A DNA stretch of 64,000 bases from Comamonadaceae bacterium (GTDB lineage: Bacteria > Pseudomonadota > Gammaproteobacteria > Burkholderiales > Burkholderiaceae_C): assembly GCA_003599455.1 (NCBI GenBank), contig QZKF01000082.1, positions 58,730-122,729 on the forward strand, read 5' to 3'. Shown one piece after another: positions 50,634 through 59,398 of this stretch. A model generated the notes under the pieces. It did not search any database, was not told where the DNA came from, and worked only from the letters and a program-made list of their open reading frames with translations. Within the stretch, counting starts at the first letter, position 1, and each line of letters opens with the position of its first letter. The translations under genes and the position numbers were made by a program.

Positions 50634-51703
50634 TGACGGCGAACCGCCACGCTTTCGTCTACCAGGGCCTGCCTTCGCGCGTGGTGTTCGGCGCGGGCTC
50701 GCTGGCCTCGCTGCCGGCCGAGATGGACGCGCTCCAGGCGCAGCGCGCGCTGGTGCTGTGCACGCCCGAGCAGCGCGCCTCGGCCGAGCGCGTGGTGGCG
50801 CTGCTGGGCGCGCGCGCCGCGGGCGTGTTCGACCGCGCCGTGATGCACGTGCCGATCGAGACCGCGCGCGAGGCGCGCGAGGAAGCGCGCCGGCTGGGCG
50901 CTGACTGCGCCGTGGCGATTGGCGGCGGTTCCACCACCGGCCTGGGCAAGGCCATCGCGCTCGACTCGGGCCTGCCCATCGTCGCCATCCCCACCACCTA
51001 CGCGGGCTCGGAGATGACGCCGATCTACGGCATCACCGAAGCCGGCCTGAAGAAAACCGGCAAGGACGCGCGCGTGCTGCCGCGCACCGTGATCTACGAC
51101 CCCGAGCTCACGCTGAGTCTGCCGGTGCAGATGAGCGTGACCAGCGGCATCAACGCCATCGCCCACGCGGCCGAGGGCCTGTACTCGGTGGAAGGCAACC
51201 CGGTGATCGACCTCATGGCCGAAGAGGGCATCGCCGCGCTGGGCCGCGCGCTGCCGCTGATCCGCGCGCAGGCCGGTGATGTGGCGGCGCGATCCGACGC
51301 GCTCTACGGCGCCTGGCTCTGCGGCATCGTGCTCGGTACGGTGGGCATGGCCCTGCACCACAAGCTCTGCCACACCCTGGGTGGCAGCTTCAACCTGCCA
51401 CATGCCGAAACCCACACCATCGTGCTGCCCCACGCGCTGGCCTACAACGCCGCCGCCGCGCCGCAGGCCATGGAACGCATCCGCCGCGCCCTGGGCGGTG
51501 CGAGCGCGCCGCAGGCGGTGTACGACCTCGCGAAGCACAACGGTGCTCCGGTGGCACTGAAGGACATCGGCATGAAGGCCGACGACCTCGACAAGGCCTG
51601 CGACATCGCCATGAGCAACCAGTACCCGAACCCGAGGGCGCTGGAGCGCGGGGCGATACGGGCGTTGTTGCAGGATGCGTTTGAGGGGAAGCGGCCGGGC
51701 TGA
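50633..51703 (+). CDS. Maleylacetate reductase
   Basis: A 356-residue iron-type alcohol dehydrogenase family enzyme. AIGGGSTTGLGKAIAL (about 98-113) binds NAD(P)H, and IPTTYAGSEMTPIYGIT and the His-rich ALHHKLCHTLGGSFNLPHAETH are maleylacetate reductase signatures. It reduces maleylacetate, the product of hydroxyquinol ring cleavage, to 3-oxoadipate. This links the intradiol dioxygenases at 54877 and 62683 to the CoA-transferase at 44881. Length is normal. Confidence 0.93.
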   Translation: MTANRHAFVYQGLPSRVVFGAGSLASLPAEMDALQAQRALVLCTPEQRASAERVVALLGARAAGVFDRAVMHVPIETAREAREEARRLGADCAVAIGGGSTTGLGKAIALDSGLPIVAIPTTYAGSEMTPIYGITEAGLKKTGKDARVLPRTVIYDPELTLSLPVQMSVTSGINAIAHAAEGLYSVEGNPVIDLMAEEGIAALGRALPLIRAQAGDVAARSDALYGAWLCGIVLGTVGMALHHKLCHTLGGSFNLPHAETHTIVLPHALAYNAAAAPQAMERIRRALGGASAPQAVYDLAKHNGAPVALKDIGMKADDLDKACDIAMSNQYPNPRALERGAIRALLQDAFEGKRPG

Positions 51704-51713
51704 TCAGGCGGCG

Positions 51714-52232
51714 TCACGGCTTGCTGGTGAGACGGTTCGCGGCAGCGCGCAAGAGCACGCGCGAGTAGAGCTTGTGGAAACCCAGCAGCGCGCGAAACAC
51801 AAAACCCATCGTCGTCTCGCCGGTGCGCCGGTCCCGCACCGGCACCACCGCCGAGCCGAAGTACAGGCGGGTGCCGGGCGATCCATTGACATTCACCGGC
51901 GCGCTCATCAGCCAGGAACGCGTGCGGCTCTGGAAATCGCAGAGCAACAACTGCCGGGTATCGCGTCCCTCCACCGTCCACGCGGCGAAGGCGTCGATCT
52001 GTCCAGTGGCGAGCAAACGGGCTTGCTGGTCGGTGGCCGGCCGCGACAGGAACCAGGCCAGCAGAAGCCGCTCGATCTTGAACACCGCCGAGGTGTAGAA
52101 GGCCTCGACGTACACAGCCTGCGATACCGGTGGGCTCACATCGACGGCATAGCAGTCGGTGTAGGCGCCGCTTTCGCGGTACTTGCGGAGCAGGGCGTCT
52201 GGCGGGAGGTCGCAGGGGTGGATGGAGGGCAT
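51714..52232 (-). CDS. Hypothetical protein
   Basis: A 172-residue protein with no signal peptide. The stretches YVEAFYTSAVFKIERLLLAWFLSRPA and GTRLYFGSAVVPVRDRRTGETTMGFVFRALLGFHKLYSRVLL suggest a globular domain that ends in an amphipathic helix. I cannot name the family. ATG at 52232 is chosen over one ten codons upstream. It converges on the maleylacetate reductase gene and lies downstream of the AbiE pair on the same strand after 34 bases, but it does not look like part of that system. Confidence 0.65.
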   Translation of the reverse strand: MPSIHPCDLPPDALLRKYRESGAYTDCYAVDVSPPVSQAVYVEAFYTSAVFKIERLLLAWFLSRPATDQQARLLATGQIDAFAAWTVEGRDTRQLLLCDFQSRTRSWLMSAPVNVNGSPGTRLYFGSAVVPVRDRRTGETTMGFVFRALLGFHKLYSRVLLRAAANRLTSKP

Positions 52233-52266
52233 GGTGGTTGGATGTGAGCGAGCCCATGTCATCTGC

Positions 52267-53136
52267 TCAGTGGAGGGGAGCGGGGTTGTCCTTCAGAAGC
52301 CCCAGTTTCCAGAGCTCGCTGCGCAGTTGCGTGACGACCTCGGTGAGATTCAGGGCTTGCAGCCGGTTCTTCTTCAGGAAGGCGGCCCATTGTCTTTGCT
52401 TTGCAGCATCCTGCGCGAATGTATCGCTCAAGCCTGAAGGCAGGGTGCTGGGCAAGGCCAGTTTCCGCCGATCAAACGTGGCCTCTATGGCGCGGCGCAA
52501 CTCGGAGGGTTCCAGGGCGCCCTCGTCCAACAGCACCCAGAGATCGAAGTAATCCTTCATGCGGGTATTGGCCATGCCCAGCAAACACACCGCGTGAAAT
52601 TTCTCGGCCACCACGGTGTACTTCGGATAGGCGCGCAACTGCGGAGCGGGCAGGTCTTCGAGAAGTACCGGGTAGCGCACCGATTCCGGCGCCGGTGTGA
52701 CTGCGTCGCCAAAGCCGATATCCACCTGCAGCACGATGCGCGCACCGTCCAACTTCGCCTGCAAGTCGATCCGCACGCCGCCATAGCCCGCTTCCTTGCG
52801 GATCACCGCACCCTTGACCGAAGCTGGATCAAACGCGATGCCGTCTTCCACCGCGATCCGGCAGATGTCGCGGAAAGCAGAAACGGCGGAATCGATGTCG
52901 TCCGGGCCAAACCCCAGCAGGTCCGCGTCCCGCGTGGGTCGATGCGGCTGGTCGTACCAGAGCGAAAACAGCAAGGCGCCCTTGAGCAGGTAGTTGGCGG
53001 CATGGGGCGAGATCGACAACCGGTACAACAGCCGCTCCAGCCCATAGTGGGTGAGCGTCAGGTTGAAATCCTGCTGGGTGGCATCGGCGCGCAGCTTCAA
53101 GCGTGCACGAATGGACGCGGCGAGGTTGCGACTCAT
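52267..53136 (-). CDS. abiEii: AbiEii/AbiGii-type nucleotidyltransferase toxin
   Basis: A 289-residue toxin of the type IV AbiE system. Nucleotidyltransferase motifs are LKGALLFSLW with RDADLLG (51-75), VDIGFGD (138-144), VAEKF (176-180) and KDYFDLW (194-200), in the order seen in characterised AbiEii proteins. Such toxins modify tRNA ends with nucleotides and cause reversible growth arrest, in known cases giving phage resistance by abortive infection. The ATG overlaps the antitoxin stop by 4 bases. Motifs look intact, so it should be active. Confidence 0.9.
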   Translation of the reverse strand: MSRNLAASIRARLKLRADATQQDFNLTLTHYGLERLLYRLSISPHAANYLLKGALLFSLWYDQPHRPTRDADLLGFGPDDIDSAVSAFRDICRIAVEDGIAFDPASVKGAVIRKEAGYGGVRIDLQAKLDGARIVLQVDIGFGDAVTPAPESVRYPVLLEDLPAPQLRAYPKYTVVAEKFHAVCLLGMANTRMKDYFDLWVLLDEGALEPSELRRAIEATFDRRKLALPSTLPSGLSDTFAQDAAKQRQWAAFLKKNRLQALNLTEVVTQLRSELWKLGLLKDNPAPLH

Positions 53137-53750
53137 GCCGTGATGCTCTCCAGATAAGGCCGCATCACGTTGGCCACGCGATTCACGGTCGCGTGGTGCC
53201 AGAGCGCATCCATCGACAGCTTGCGCTGCGACCAGCCATCGCGCAGCGCCTCCAGCGCCACATCCACACCGATCTTGTTGCGGTATTTGAAGCAGTCGGC
53301 GACCGTCTTGGCCGCGTTGAAAACCGGGACCTTCACGCCATCGATCACGATCGGCTCAATGCCTTCGGTCAGGGCCGCTCCCGACATGCGCACCACACGC
53401 AGCGCTGGCTGGTCGAGCCGGGGTGTGGGCGAGTGGTGGGGGATGGCCACCCAGACCTCGAACGGCGCCTGGGTGCCAATGCCGTGCACGCGCAGCGCCG
53501 ACAGCAGGCACACCACGCCGCGCGGTACGCGCAGCGCCACTTCGGCCAGGGACCGGTGCTCGCTGAGTGCGCGCCCTGGCAGGCTGTAGACGCCGCGGGT
53601 GATGCGTTCGAGTTGGCCGGCCGCAACCAGTCGGCTGAGCACCACCGTCGGCAGGCCCTGCTCCGCCAGATCACGCGCGCGCAGCAGCGGCCGGCGCTTG
53701 GCGAGCGCGAGCACGGCCTGTTCGAGCGTTGGGTTCGAGCCCAGAGTCAT
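53133..53750 (-). CDS. abiEi: AbiEi-type antitoxin and autoregulator
   Basis: A 205-residue protein with an N-terminal winged helix (about 12-55, LRARDLAEQGLPTVVLSRLVAAGQLERITRGVY) and a C-terminal antitoxin domain with NAAKTVADCFKYRNKIGVDVALEAL, the pattern of AbiEi family antitoxins. In type IV systems it does not bind the toxin directly but offsets its effect and represses the operon through inverted repeats. Such a repeat lies just ahead at 53763-53806. ATG at 53750 is taken; a TTG six codons upstream would start inside the palindrome. Confidence 0.9.
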   Translation of the reverse strand: MTLGSNPTLEQAVLALAKRRPLLRARDLAEQGLPTVVLSRLVAAGQLERITRGVYSLPGRALSEHRSLAEVALRVPRGVVCLLSALRVHGIGTQAPFEVWVAIPHHSPTPRLDQPALRVVRMSGAALTEGIEPIVIDGVKVPVFNAAKTVADCFKYRNKIGVDVALEALRDGWSQRKLSMDALWHHATVNRVANVMRPYLESITA

Positions 53751-53762
53751 TCCCGGAGTGTG

Positions 53763-53806
53763 TTGCAATATCTAGTCATTTGTCAATAAACGACTAGATA
53801 ATGCAA
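53763..53806. promoter_or_regulatory. Large inverted repeat, probable AbiEi operator
   Basis: Arms of 15 bases (53763-53777 and 53792-53806) match at 14 positions, with a perfect 9-base inner core TATCTAGTC / GACTAGATA, around a 14-base centre ATTTGTCAATAAAC. The A/T-rich block contrasts with the GC-rich surroundings. It starts 12 bases upstream of the antitoxin ATG and overlaps any promoter there, as expected for negative autoregulation. Confidence 0.75.
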
Positions 53807-53823
53807 TTTTCAGATCTCAATGC

Positions 53824-54753
53824 TCAATACACCGCAAACCGCCCCGTCCACTTCCGCTCGTAGTCCATCTTCTTGAAGTGTTCGGCCATGAAGTCGATGA
53901 AGGTGCGCACCTTGGCGCTCAGGTGCTTGCGGCTGGGGTAGGCCAGGTTGATGCTCAGGCGGGGCAGGTCCCAGTCGTCGAGCATGGGGACCAGGCGGCC
54001 GGCCACGATGTCGTCGTAGACGATGTAGCTGGGCTGCACCAGGATGCCCATGCCGTCGAGCGCGGCGGCGCGCAATATCTGGCCGTCGTTGCTCTCCAGC
54101 AGGCCCTTCACGTTCACCGTTTTCTGCTCGTCGCCGCGCGTGAAGCGCAGTTCGTTGGGGTTGTTGGCGTGGATGTAGATCAGCAGCTTGTGGCGCTGCA
54201 GATCGTCGAGCTCTTTGGGCACGCCGTGGCGCGCGATGTAGCCCGGTGACGCGACCAGGATGCGCCGCGTCTCGGCCAGGCGGCGGATGGTGATGTTGCT
54301 GTCGGGCTCGTACTCGCGGTTGCGGATCGCCACGTCGATGTTGTTGTCGATGATGTCCAGGTAGCGGTTGGCGGCTTCCACGTGCACCGTCACATTGGGG
54401 TAGCGGTCGGTGTACTCGCGCAGCAGCGGCGCGATGTGGTGCATGGAGAACGAGAGCGAGGCGGTCACGCGCAGCACGCCGGTGGGGTTGAGCGCGGCGG
54501 CGTTCACGGTGGACTCGGCGTCGCGCAGGTCGGCCAGGATGGCGCGGGCGCGCTGAAAGAATTCCTGCCCGGTGTCGGTGAGGTACAGGCGCCGGGTGTT
54601 GCGTTCCACCAGGCGCACGCCCAGGCGCTCTTCGAGGGCGGCGAGGTGGCGGCTGGCGCTGGCGTTGGAGAGGTCCAGCAACTCGGCCGCGCGGCTCAGG
54701 CTGCCGGTTTCGGCCACTTGCACAAACAGTTCGATCTCGGTCCAGCGGTCCAT
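53824..54753 (-). CDS. LysR-family transcriptional regulator
   Basis: A 309-residue LysR regulator. The N-terminal winged helix contains VQVAETGSLSRAAELLDLSNASASRHLAALEERLG (about 10-44) and a two-lobe effector domain follows. AGGAG precedes the ATG at 54753. It is divergent from the intradiol dioxygenase gene at 54877, the usual arrangement for a regulator of a ring-cleavage operon, so it probably responds to the aromatic substrate or an intermediate (inference). No clear ATC-N9-GAT box was found in the 123-base gap. Confidence 0.9.
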   Translation of the reverse strand: MDRWTEIELFVQVAETGSLSRAAELLDLSNASASRHLAALEERLGVRLVERNTRRLYLTDTGQEFFQRARAILADLRDAESTVNAAALNPTGVLRVTASLSFSMHHIAPLLREYTDRYPNVTVHVEAANRYLDIIDNNIDVAIRNREYEPDSNITIRRLAETRRILVASPGYIARHGVPKELDDLQRHKLLIYIHANNPNELRFTRGDEQKTVNVKGLLESNDGQILRAAALDGMGILVQPSYIVYDDIVAGRLVPMLDDWDLPRLSINLAYPSRKHLSAKVRTFIDFMAEHFKKMDYERKWTGRFAVY

Positions 54754-54876
54754 GGTCTCCTCTTTGTTCCACCTGAAGAAAAAGTCATTTTTGCGGCAGG
54801 CATTGGTCTGTTCTCCCCAACGACCTACATTGTGACGGCACTGCGGCGCCACGCGCAGAAGAACAGGAGACAGCCG

Positions 54877-55710
54877 TTGAGAAACCTCGACCAGTACAAC
54901 ATCACGCAAGCCGTGCTCGCGCGCCTGTCGCAGACGCCCGACCCGCGCCTGAAGCAGATCATGACCAGCCTGGTGCAGCACCTGCACGCCTTTGCGCGCG
55001 AGGTCAAGCTCACCGAGGCCGAGTGGATGGCCGGCATCGAGTTCCTCACCGCCACCGGCCACAAGTGCGACGACCAGCGCCAGGAGTTCATCCTGCTGTC
55101 GGACACGCTGGGCCTGTCCATGCTCACCGTGGCGCTGAACAACGACAAGCCCGCCGGCTGCACCGAGGCCACGGTGTTCGGCCCGTTCCACGTGGAGGAC
55201 GCGCCGCGTGTGGAGCATGGCGCCGATGTGGCCAACGGGGCACCGGGTGAACCCTGCCAGGTGCGCGGCAGCGTGCGCGGCCTCGGCGGCGAGGCGGTGG
55301 CCGGGGCCGAGATCGACGTCTGGCAGGCCGATGCCGACGGCCTGTACGACGTGCAGCGCGAGGGACTCGAGCACGCGCAGGGCAGGGCGGTGCTGCGCAG
55401 CGGGCCCGACGGGCGTTTCCACTTCCGCAGCGTGGTGGCCGAGCCCTACCCGATCCCCGACGACGGCCCGGTGGGCGACATGCTGCGCGCCACCAAACGC
55501 CACCCCTGGCGCCCGGCCCACCTGCATTTCATGATCCGCGCGCCCGGTTACGAGACGCTCGTGACGCATGTGTTCCGCGACGGCGACCCCTACCTTGATT
55601 CGGACGCCGTGTTCGGCGTGCGCCAGTCGCTGGTGGCCGACTGGGTGAAGCAGCCCGATGGCTCGACCACGCTCGATTTCGATTTCGTTCTCAACCCCGT
55701 GAAGCCGTAA
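54877..55710 (+). CDS. Intradiol ring-cleavage dioxygenase, probably hydroxyquinol 1,2-dioxygenase
   Basis: A 277-residue Fe(III) dioxygenase. The ligands are Tyr157, Tyr191, His215 and His217, with spacing very close to characterised hydroxyquinol 1,2-dioxygenases. The N-terminal dimerisation domain (about 1-100, NITQAVLARLSQTPDPRLKQIM) is the type shared by catechol and hydroxyquinol enzymes. It cleaves the ring between two hydroxyls to give maleylacetate (or a muconate). The start is TTG with AGGAGA 6 bases ahead; no ATG or GTG fits. It is followed by the TRAP genes. Confidence 0.88.
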   Translation: MRNLDQYNITQAVLARLSQTPDPRLKQIMTSLVQHLHAFAREVKLTEAEWMAGIEFLTATGHKCDDQRQEFILLSDTLGLSMLTVALNNDKPAGCTEATVFGPFHVEDAPRVEHGADVANGAPGEPCQVRGSVRGLGGEAVAGAEIDVWQADADGLYDVQREGLEHAQGRAVLRSGPDGRFHFRSVVAEPYPIPDDGPVGDMLRATKRHPWRPAHLHFMIRAPGYETLVTHVFRDGDPYLDSDAVFGVRQSLVADWVKQPDGSTTLDFDFVLNPVKP

Positions 55711-55731
55711 ACCCCGATGGAGACAAACACC

Positions 55732-56853
55732 ATGAAAAAGATGACCACGATCAACAAGCGCCAGTTCCACCAGACCGCCCTGGCCACCGCCATGGGGGCC
55801 TTGCTGATGGCCAGCGGCCTGGGCGCGGCGCACGCGCAGCAGACCTTCAAGCTCACCATCGCCTCCAGCCACCCGACCACGCTGCCCTGGGTGGGCCTGA
55901 TGAGCACGCTGTTCGTGCCCGAGGTCAACAAGCGCGTGGAAGCGCTGGGCAAGGGCTACAAGATCGAGTGGAAAGAGGCCTATGGTGGCCAGCTCTACAA
56001 GATGAACGCCACGCTCTCCAGCGTGGGCGAGGGCATCGCCGACGTGGGCTGGGTGTTCGCCAACCTCGAGTCGGCCAAGATGCCGCTGACGCAATACGCC
56101 ACCGTCACGCCGTTTGCCACGGGTGACGTGCGCATGCTGCTGGAGGTGGCCAACGAGATGAACGAGAAGGTGCCCGCCCTCAAGGCCGAGTGGGACCGCA
56201 ACAACCTGGTGTTCCTGGGCGCTTCGGGCGTGGACACCTATCACCTGTTCACCAAGGCCCCGATCAGCACCTACGCCGACCTGAACGGCAAGAAGATCTC
56301 GGCCCCCGGCGCCGTGGGCGCATGGCTGCGCGGCTCGGGCGCGGTGGCGGTGGACGGCTCCCTCACCAGCTACTACACCGACATCCAGACCGGCGTGAGC
56401 GAGGGCACCATTTCCATCTCCACCGGCATCCTGCCCAACAAGATCTACGAGGTCGCGCCCTACGTGACCACGGTGGACATCGGCGCGCTCTACAACGGCG
56501 GCATGGCCATGAACAAGGACAGCTTCAACAAGATGCCGCCCGAGGTGCAGAAGATCATCAAGGACGTGGGCCTGGAGTACTCGAAGACGCTGGGCGCCAC
56601 GCTCATGCAGCGTTACGAGGCCGCGCTCAAGTCCATCCAGACGCAGGGCGCCAACCAGAGCGTGCCGGTGAAGGTGGCGCCCATGGCCCCTGGCGAGCGC
56701 GAGAAGTGGGCCAGCACCATGCCCAACATCGCGTCCGACTGGGTGAAGGCCAACGCCGCGCGCGGCCCGGCCGCCCAGATCGTGAAGACCTACATGGAAG
56801 AACTGCGCAAGCGTGGCGCCAAGCCCCTGCGCGACTGGGACAAGGGCCTGTAA
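55732..56853 (+). CDS. dctP: TRAP transporter periplasmic receptor (DctP family)
   Basis: A 373-residue receptor with a signal peptide (about 1-36, cleavage near AHAQ). FKLTIASSHPTTLPWVG begins the mature part, and ISAPGAVGAWLRGSGA resembles the ligand-contact region of TRAP receptors. It binds an organic acid, probably the aromatic substrate or a precursor, for the DctQ-DctM channel. ATG at 55732 has GGAGA at 7 bases; an upstream ATG at 55717 lies before that site. It sits 21 bases after the dioxygenase gene. Confidence 0.9.
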   Translation: MKKMTTINKRQFHQTALATAMGALLMASGLGAAHAQQTFKLTIASSHPTTLPWVGLMSTLFVPEVNKRVEALGKGYKIEWKEAYGGQLYKMNATLSSVGEGIADVGWVFANLESAKMPLTQYATVTPFATGDVRMLLEVANEMNEKVPALKAEWDRNNLVFLGASGVDTYHLFTKAPISTYADLNGKKISAPGAVGAWLRGSGAVAVDGSLTSYYTDIQTGVSEGTISISTGILPNKIYEVAPYVTTVDIGALYNGGMAMNKDSFNKMPPEVQKIIKDVGLEYSKTLGATLMQRYEAALKSIQTQGANQSVPVKVAPMAPGEREKWASTMPNIASDWVKANAARGPAAQIVKTYMEELRKRGAKPLRDWDKGL

Positions 56854-56859
56854 GCCACC

Positions 56860-57435
56860 ATGAGCTACGAAGCCAACACCAACCTGGAGGAGGCGCCCGC
56901 CTCCTCGGTGCCCAGCAGCCCGTTCGGCCACCTGGTCGACGGGCTCAATGGCCTGGGCTCGATCGTGATCGGCCTGGTCATGGTGCTGATGTGTACCGAC
57001 GTGTTCATGCGCAACGCCTTCAACAAGCCCATCGACGGCGTCGCAGAGCTGGTGGCCGCGTCCATCATCGTCATCGTGTTCCTGCAACTCCCCGGCACGC
57101 TGCGCCACGGGCGCATGAGCCGGGCCGACCTGTTCATCGATCCCTTCCTGCTGATGCGGCCGCGCGCCGGCCTGCGGCTGCGGGCGCTGTTCTCGCTCTT
57201 CGGCGTCTTCGCCTGCGGCGTCATCGCGTATGCCACGCGGCCGCTGCTGGTGAAGGCCTGGAACAACAACGAGTTCATCGGCATCGAGGGCGTGTTCACC
57301 TTCCCGACCTGGCCCATGGCCCTGGTGGTGACGCTCGGTGGCGTGCTCGCCGCCGTGCAGTACGGCCTGCTGGCCTGGCAGGACCTGCGCGAGAGCGCCA
57401 AGGCCCCCGCGCGTGGAGGCGATCGCCATGAGTGA
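56860..57435 (+). CDS. dctQ: TRAP transporter small membrane subunit (DctQ family)
   Basis: A 191-residue protein with four membrane helices (about 24-46, 57-77, 103-122, 142-163) and the DVFMRNAFNKPIDGVAELVAA motif of DctQ. It links receptor and large subunit DctM in the inner membrane. The stop overlaps dctM by 8 bases. Confidence 0.9.
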   Translation: MSYEANTNLEEAPASSVPSSPFGHLVDGLNGLGSIVIGLVMVLMCTDVFMRNAFNKPIDGVAELVAASIIVIVFLQLPGTLRHGRMSRADLFIDPFLLMRPRAGLRLRALFSLFGVFACGVIAYATRPLLVKAWNNNEFIGIEGVFTFPTWPMALVVTLGGVLAAVQYGLLAWQDLRESAKAPARGGDRHE

Positions 57436-58747
57436 GCTGATGATCGGATTCCTGGCCATCGGCCTCATGCTGGTGGCCATCGTGGTCGGCATGCACATCG
57501 GCGTGGCGCTCATCGTCACGTCCTTCCTGAGCGTGTGGCTGCTCAAGTCGCCCGAGATCGCGGCGCGCTTCGTGGGGGCGGCGGCCAACGATTCGATACG
57601 GGACTACCTGTTCGGCGTGGTGCCGCTGTTCGTGCTCATGGGCATGTTCGTGAGCGTCTCCGGGGTGGGGCGCGACACCTTCGACGTGTTCCAGTGGCTG
57701 TTGCGGCGCCTGCGCGGTGGCCTGGGCCTGGCCACCGTGGGGGCCAACGCGGTGTTCGCCGCGATCACCGGCATCTCCATCGCCTCGGCCTCGGTGTTCA
57801 CCAAGGTCGCCACGCCGGAGATGATCCGCCACGGCTACACACCGCGCTTCGCCGTCGGGGTGGTGGCGGGTTCGTCGGTGCTGGGCATGCTGATCCCGCC
57901 CTCCCTGCTGATGATCATCTACGGCGTGCTGGCCGAGGAGTCGATCGGCCGCATGTTCCTCGCCGGCATCCTGCCCGGCCTGTTGATGGCCGCTGCGTTT
58001 GCCGCCCTGATCCTGGCAATGGCCTACCTCTGGCCGCACAAGATCTACGCCAGCGGCGCGCCCCAGACGGCGGAACAGGCCGACACCGAGACCTGGGCCA
58101 GCGCCGCGGTGAAGTTCTTCCCCATCCTGGCGCTGGTGGTGCTGGTGCTGGGCGGTCTGTACAGCGGCTTCTTCACGCCCACCGAGGCCGGTGCCGTGGG
58201 GGCCGCCGGCGCCTTCGTGATCGCCCTGGTGCGCCGCCGCCTGAGCTGGCGCAAGCTGTGGAACGTGCTCACCGAGACCGGTTATGTCTCGGTCTCTGTG
58301 CTGTTCCTCATCATCGCGGCCTCGCTCTACAGCCGCATGCTCGCGCTCACCGGCATGCCCGCCGGCATCACCACCGCCATCACCGAGATGGGCCTGGGCC
58401 CCTGGGGCTTTCTGATCGCCTACCTGGCGATCGTGATCGCGCTGGGCTGCATCATCGACTCGGTCTCGATCATGCTGATCATGTTGCCCATCGTGCTGCC
58501 CATTGCCACGGCCTTCCAGATGGACCTGATCTGGTTTGGCGTGCTGACCGTGGTGGCGGTGGAGGTGGGCCTGCTCACGCCGCCGTTCGGCGTCTCGGTC
58601 TACACGGTGAAGTCGGCGCTCAACGACCCGCGCATCACCATCCGCGACATCTTTGCCGGCGCTTTCCCCTTCGTGCTCGCCATGATGGTGGTGCTGGCGA
58701 TCCTGGCGGTTTTCCCCGGTCTGTCGACCTGGCTGGCGCGCATGTGA
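57428..58747 (+). CDS. dctM: TRAP transporter large permease subunit (DctM family)
   Basis: A 439-residue, about 12-helix ion-coupled permease. DctM signatures include PLFVLMGMFVSVSGV, GSSVLGMLIPPSLLMIIYGVLAEESIGRMF and TPTEAGAVGA. It moves the substrate in with Na+ or H+. ATG at 57428 overlaps dctQ. It is followed 7 bases later by the YciI-like gene, so transporter and small enzyme genes form one operon. Confidence 0.93.
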   Translation: MSELMIGFLAIGLMLVAIVVGMHIGVALIVTSFLSVWLLKSPEIAARFVGAAANDSIRDYLFGVVPLFVLMGMFVSVSGVGRDTFDVFQWLLRRLRGGLGLATVGANAVFAAITGISIASASVFTKVATPEMIRHGYTPRFAVGVVAGSSVLGMLIPPSLLMIIYGVLAEESIGRMFLAGILPGLLMAAAFAALILAMAYLWPHKIYASGAPQTAEQADTETWASAAVKFFPILALVVLVLGGLYSGFFTPTEAGAVGAAGAFVIALVRRRLSWRKLWNVLTETGYVSVSVLFLIIAASLYSRMLALTGMPAGITTAITEMGLGPWGFLIAYLAIVIALGCIIDSVSIMLIMLPIVLPIATAFQMDLIWFGVLTVVAVEVGLLTPPFGVSVYTVKSALNDPRITIRDIFAGAFPFVLAMMVVLAILAVFPGLSTWLARM

Positions 58748-58754
58748 GACACCC

Positions 58755-59057
58755 ATGATCTACATCTTTCACCTGATCGACAAACCCGCGGCGGGCGAGC
58801 TGCGCCAGCGCATGCGCCCGCAGCACAAGGCCTACCTGGGCGAGCAGGCCGCGCGCATCGCCTTCGCCGGCCCGCTGCTGGCCGACGACGGCCAGACCAT
58901 GGTGGGCAGCCTGCTGGCCATTGATTTCCCCGACCGCGAGGCCGCGCACCGCTGGCTGGCGCAGGAGCCGTTCAACACGGCTGGCCTCTACGCCGGCACC
59001 ACGGTGCACGCCTTCGCCAACCTGTGGCCGCAGAAGGCGGGATTCCCGCCCACTTGA
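58755..59057 (+). CDS. YciI-like protein
   Basis: A 100-residue ferredoxin-like protein. IYIFHLIDKPAAGELRQRMRPQHKAYLGEQ and FAGPLLADDGQTMVGSLLAIDFPDREAAHRWLAQEPFN fit the YciI family, found next to many aromatic-degradation genes. Some relatives are muconolactone isomerase-like or dehalogenating enzymes; the reaction here is unknown. It is tightly packed between dctM and the Dabb gene. Confidence 0.85.
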   Translation: MIYIFHLIDKPAAGELRQRMRPQHKAYLGEQAARIAFAGPLLADDGQTMVGSLLAIDFPDREAAHRWLAQEPFNTAGLYAGTTVHAFANLWPQKAGFPPT

Positions 59058-59069
59058 ACCCGCATCGAC

Positions 59070-59369
59070 ATGATCAAACACATCGTCATGTGGGACATCC
59101 TCGGCGCCGGCCCGGATGAAAAAGCCCGCAATGCGCAGCGCCTGAAGGCCGCGTTCGAAGGCATGCAGCCTATTCCCGGTCTGCTGAAGCTGGAGATCGG
59201 GCTGGACCTGAGCGGGGTGGACTACGCCTGCGACGTGGTGCTGTATTCCGAGTTCGCGTCGCGCCAGGCGCTGGACGACTACGCCCGCCACCCCGAGCAC
59301 CTGCGCGTGCGCCGCGAGCTCGAGGGCCTGCGCATCGCGCGCCACCAGGTGGACTTCGAGACCCCGTGA
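59070..59369 (+). CDS. Stress-responsive A/B barrel (Dabb) domain protein
   Basis: A 99-residue dimeric alpha/beta barrel protein. MIKHIVMWDILGAGPDEKARNAQRLKAAFEGM and YSEFASRQALDDYARHPEHLRVR are the Dabb pattern. Relatives act on polyketide-like or aromatic rings; the substrate here is unknown. It lies 12 bases after the YciI-like gene. Confidence 0.88.
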   Translation: MIKHIVMWDILGAGPDEKARNAQRLKAAFEGMQPIPGLLKLEIGLDLSGVDYACDVVLYSEFASRQALDDYARHPEHLRVRRELEGLRIARHQVDFETP

Positions 59370-59398
59370 ATCACAACATCCACAAAAGGAACTGAACC

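Noticed and set aside
53781..53798. TGTCAATAAA in the AbiE palindrome resembles the core of the PpsR sites.
   Set aside because: It does not continue to ACA at the right spacing and lies in the centre of a different, larger palindrome; likely coincidence in an A/T-rich patch.
54754..57588. Open frame on the minus strand extending upstream of the LysR gene across the dioxygenase and TRAP genes.
   Set aside because: Only the last 309 codons resemble LysR; the upstream part is antisense to well-supported plus-strand genes.
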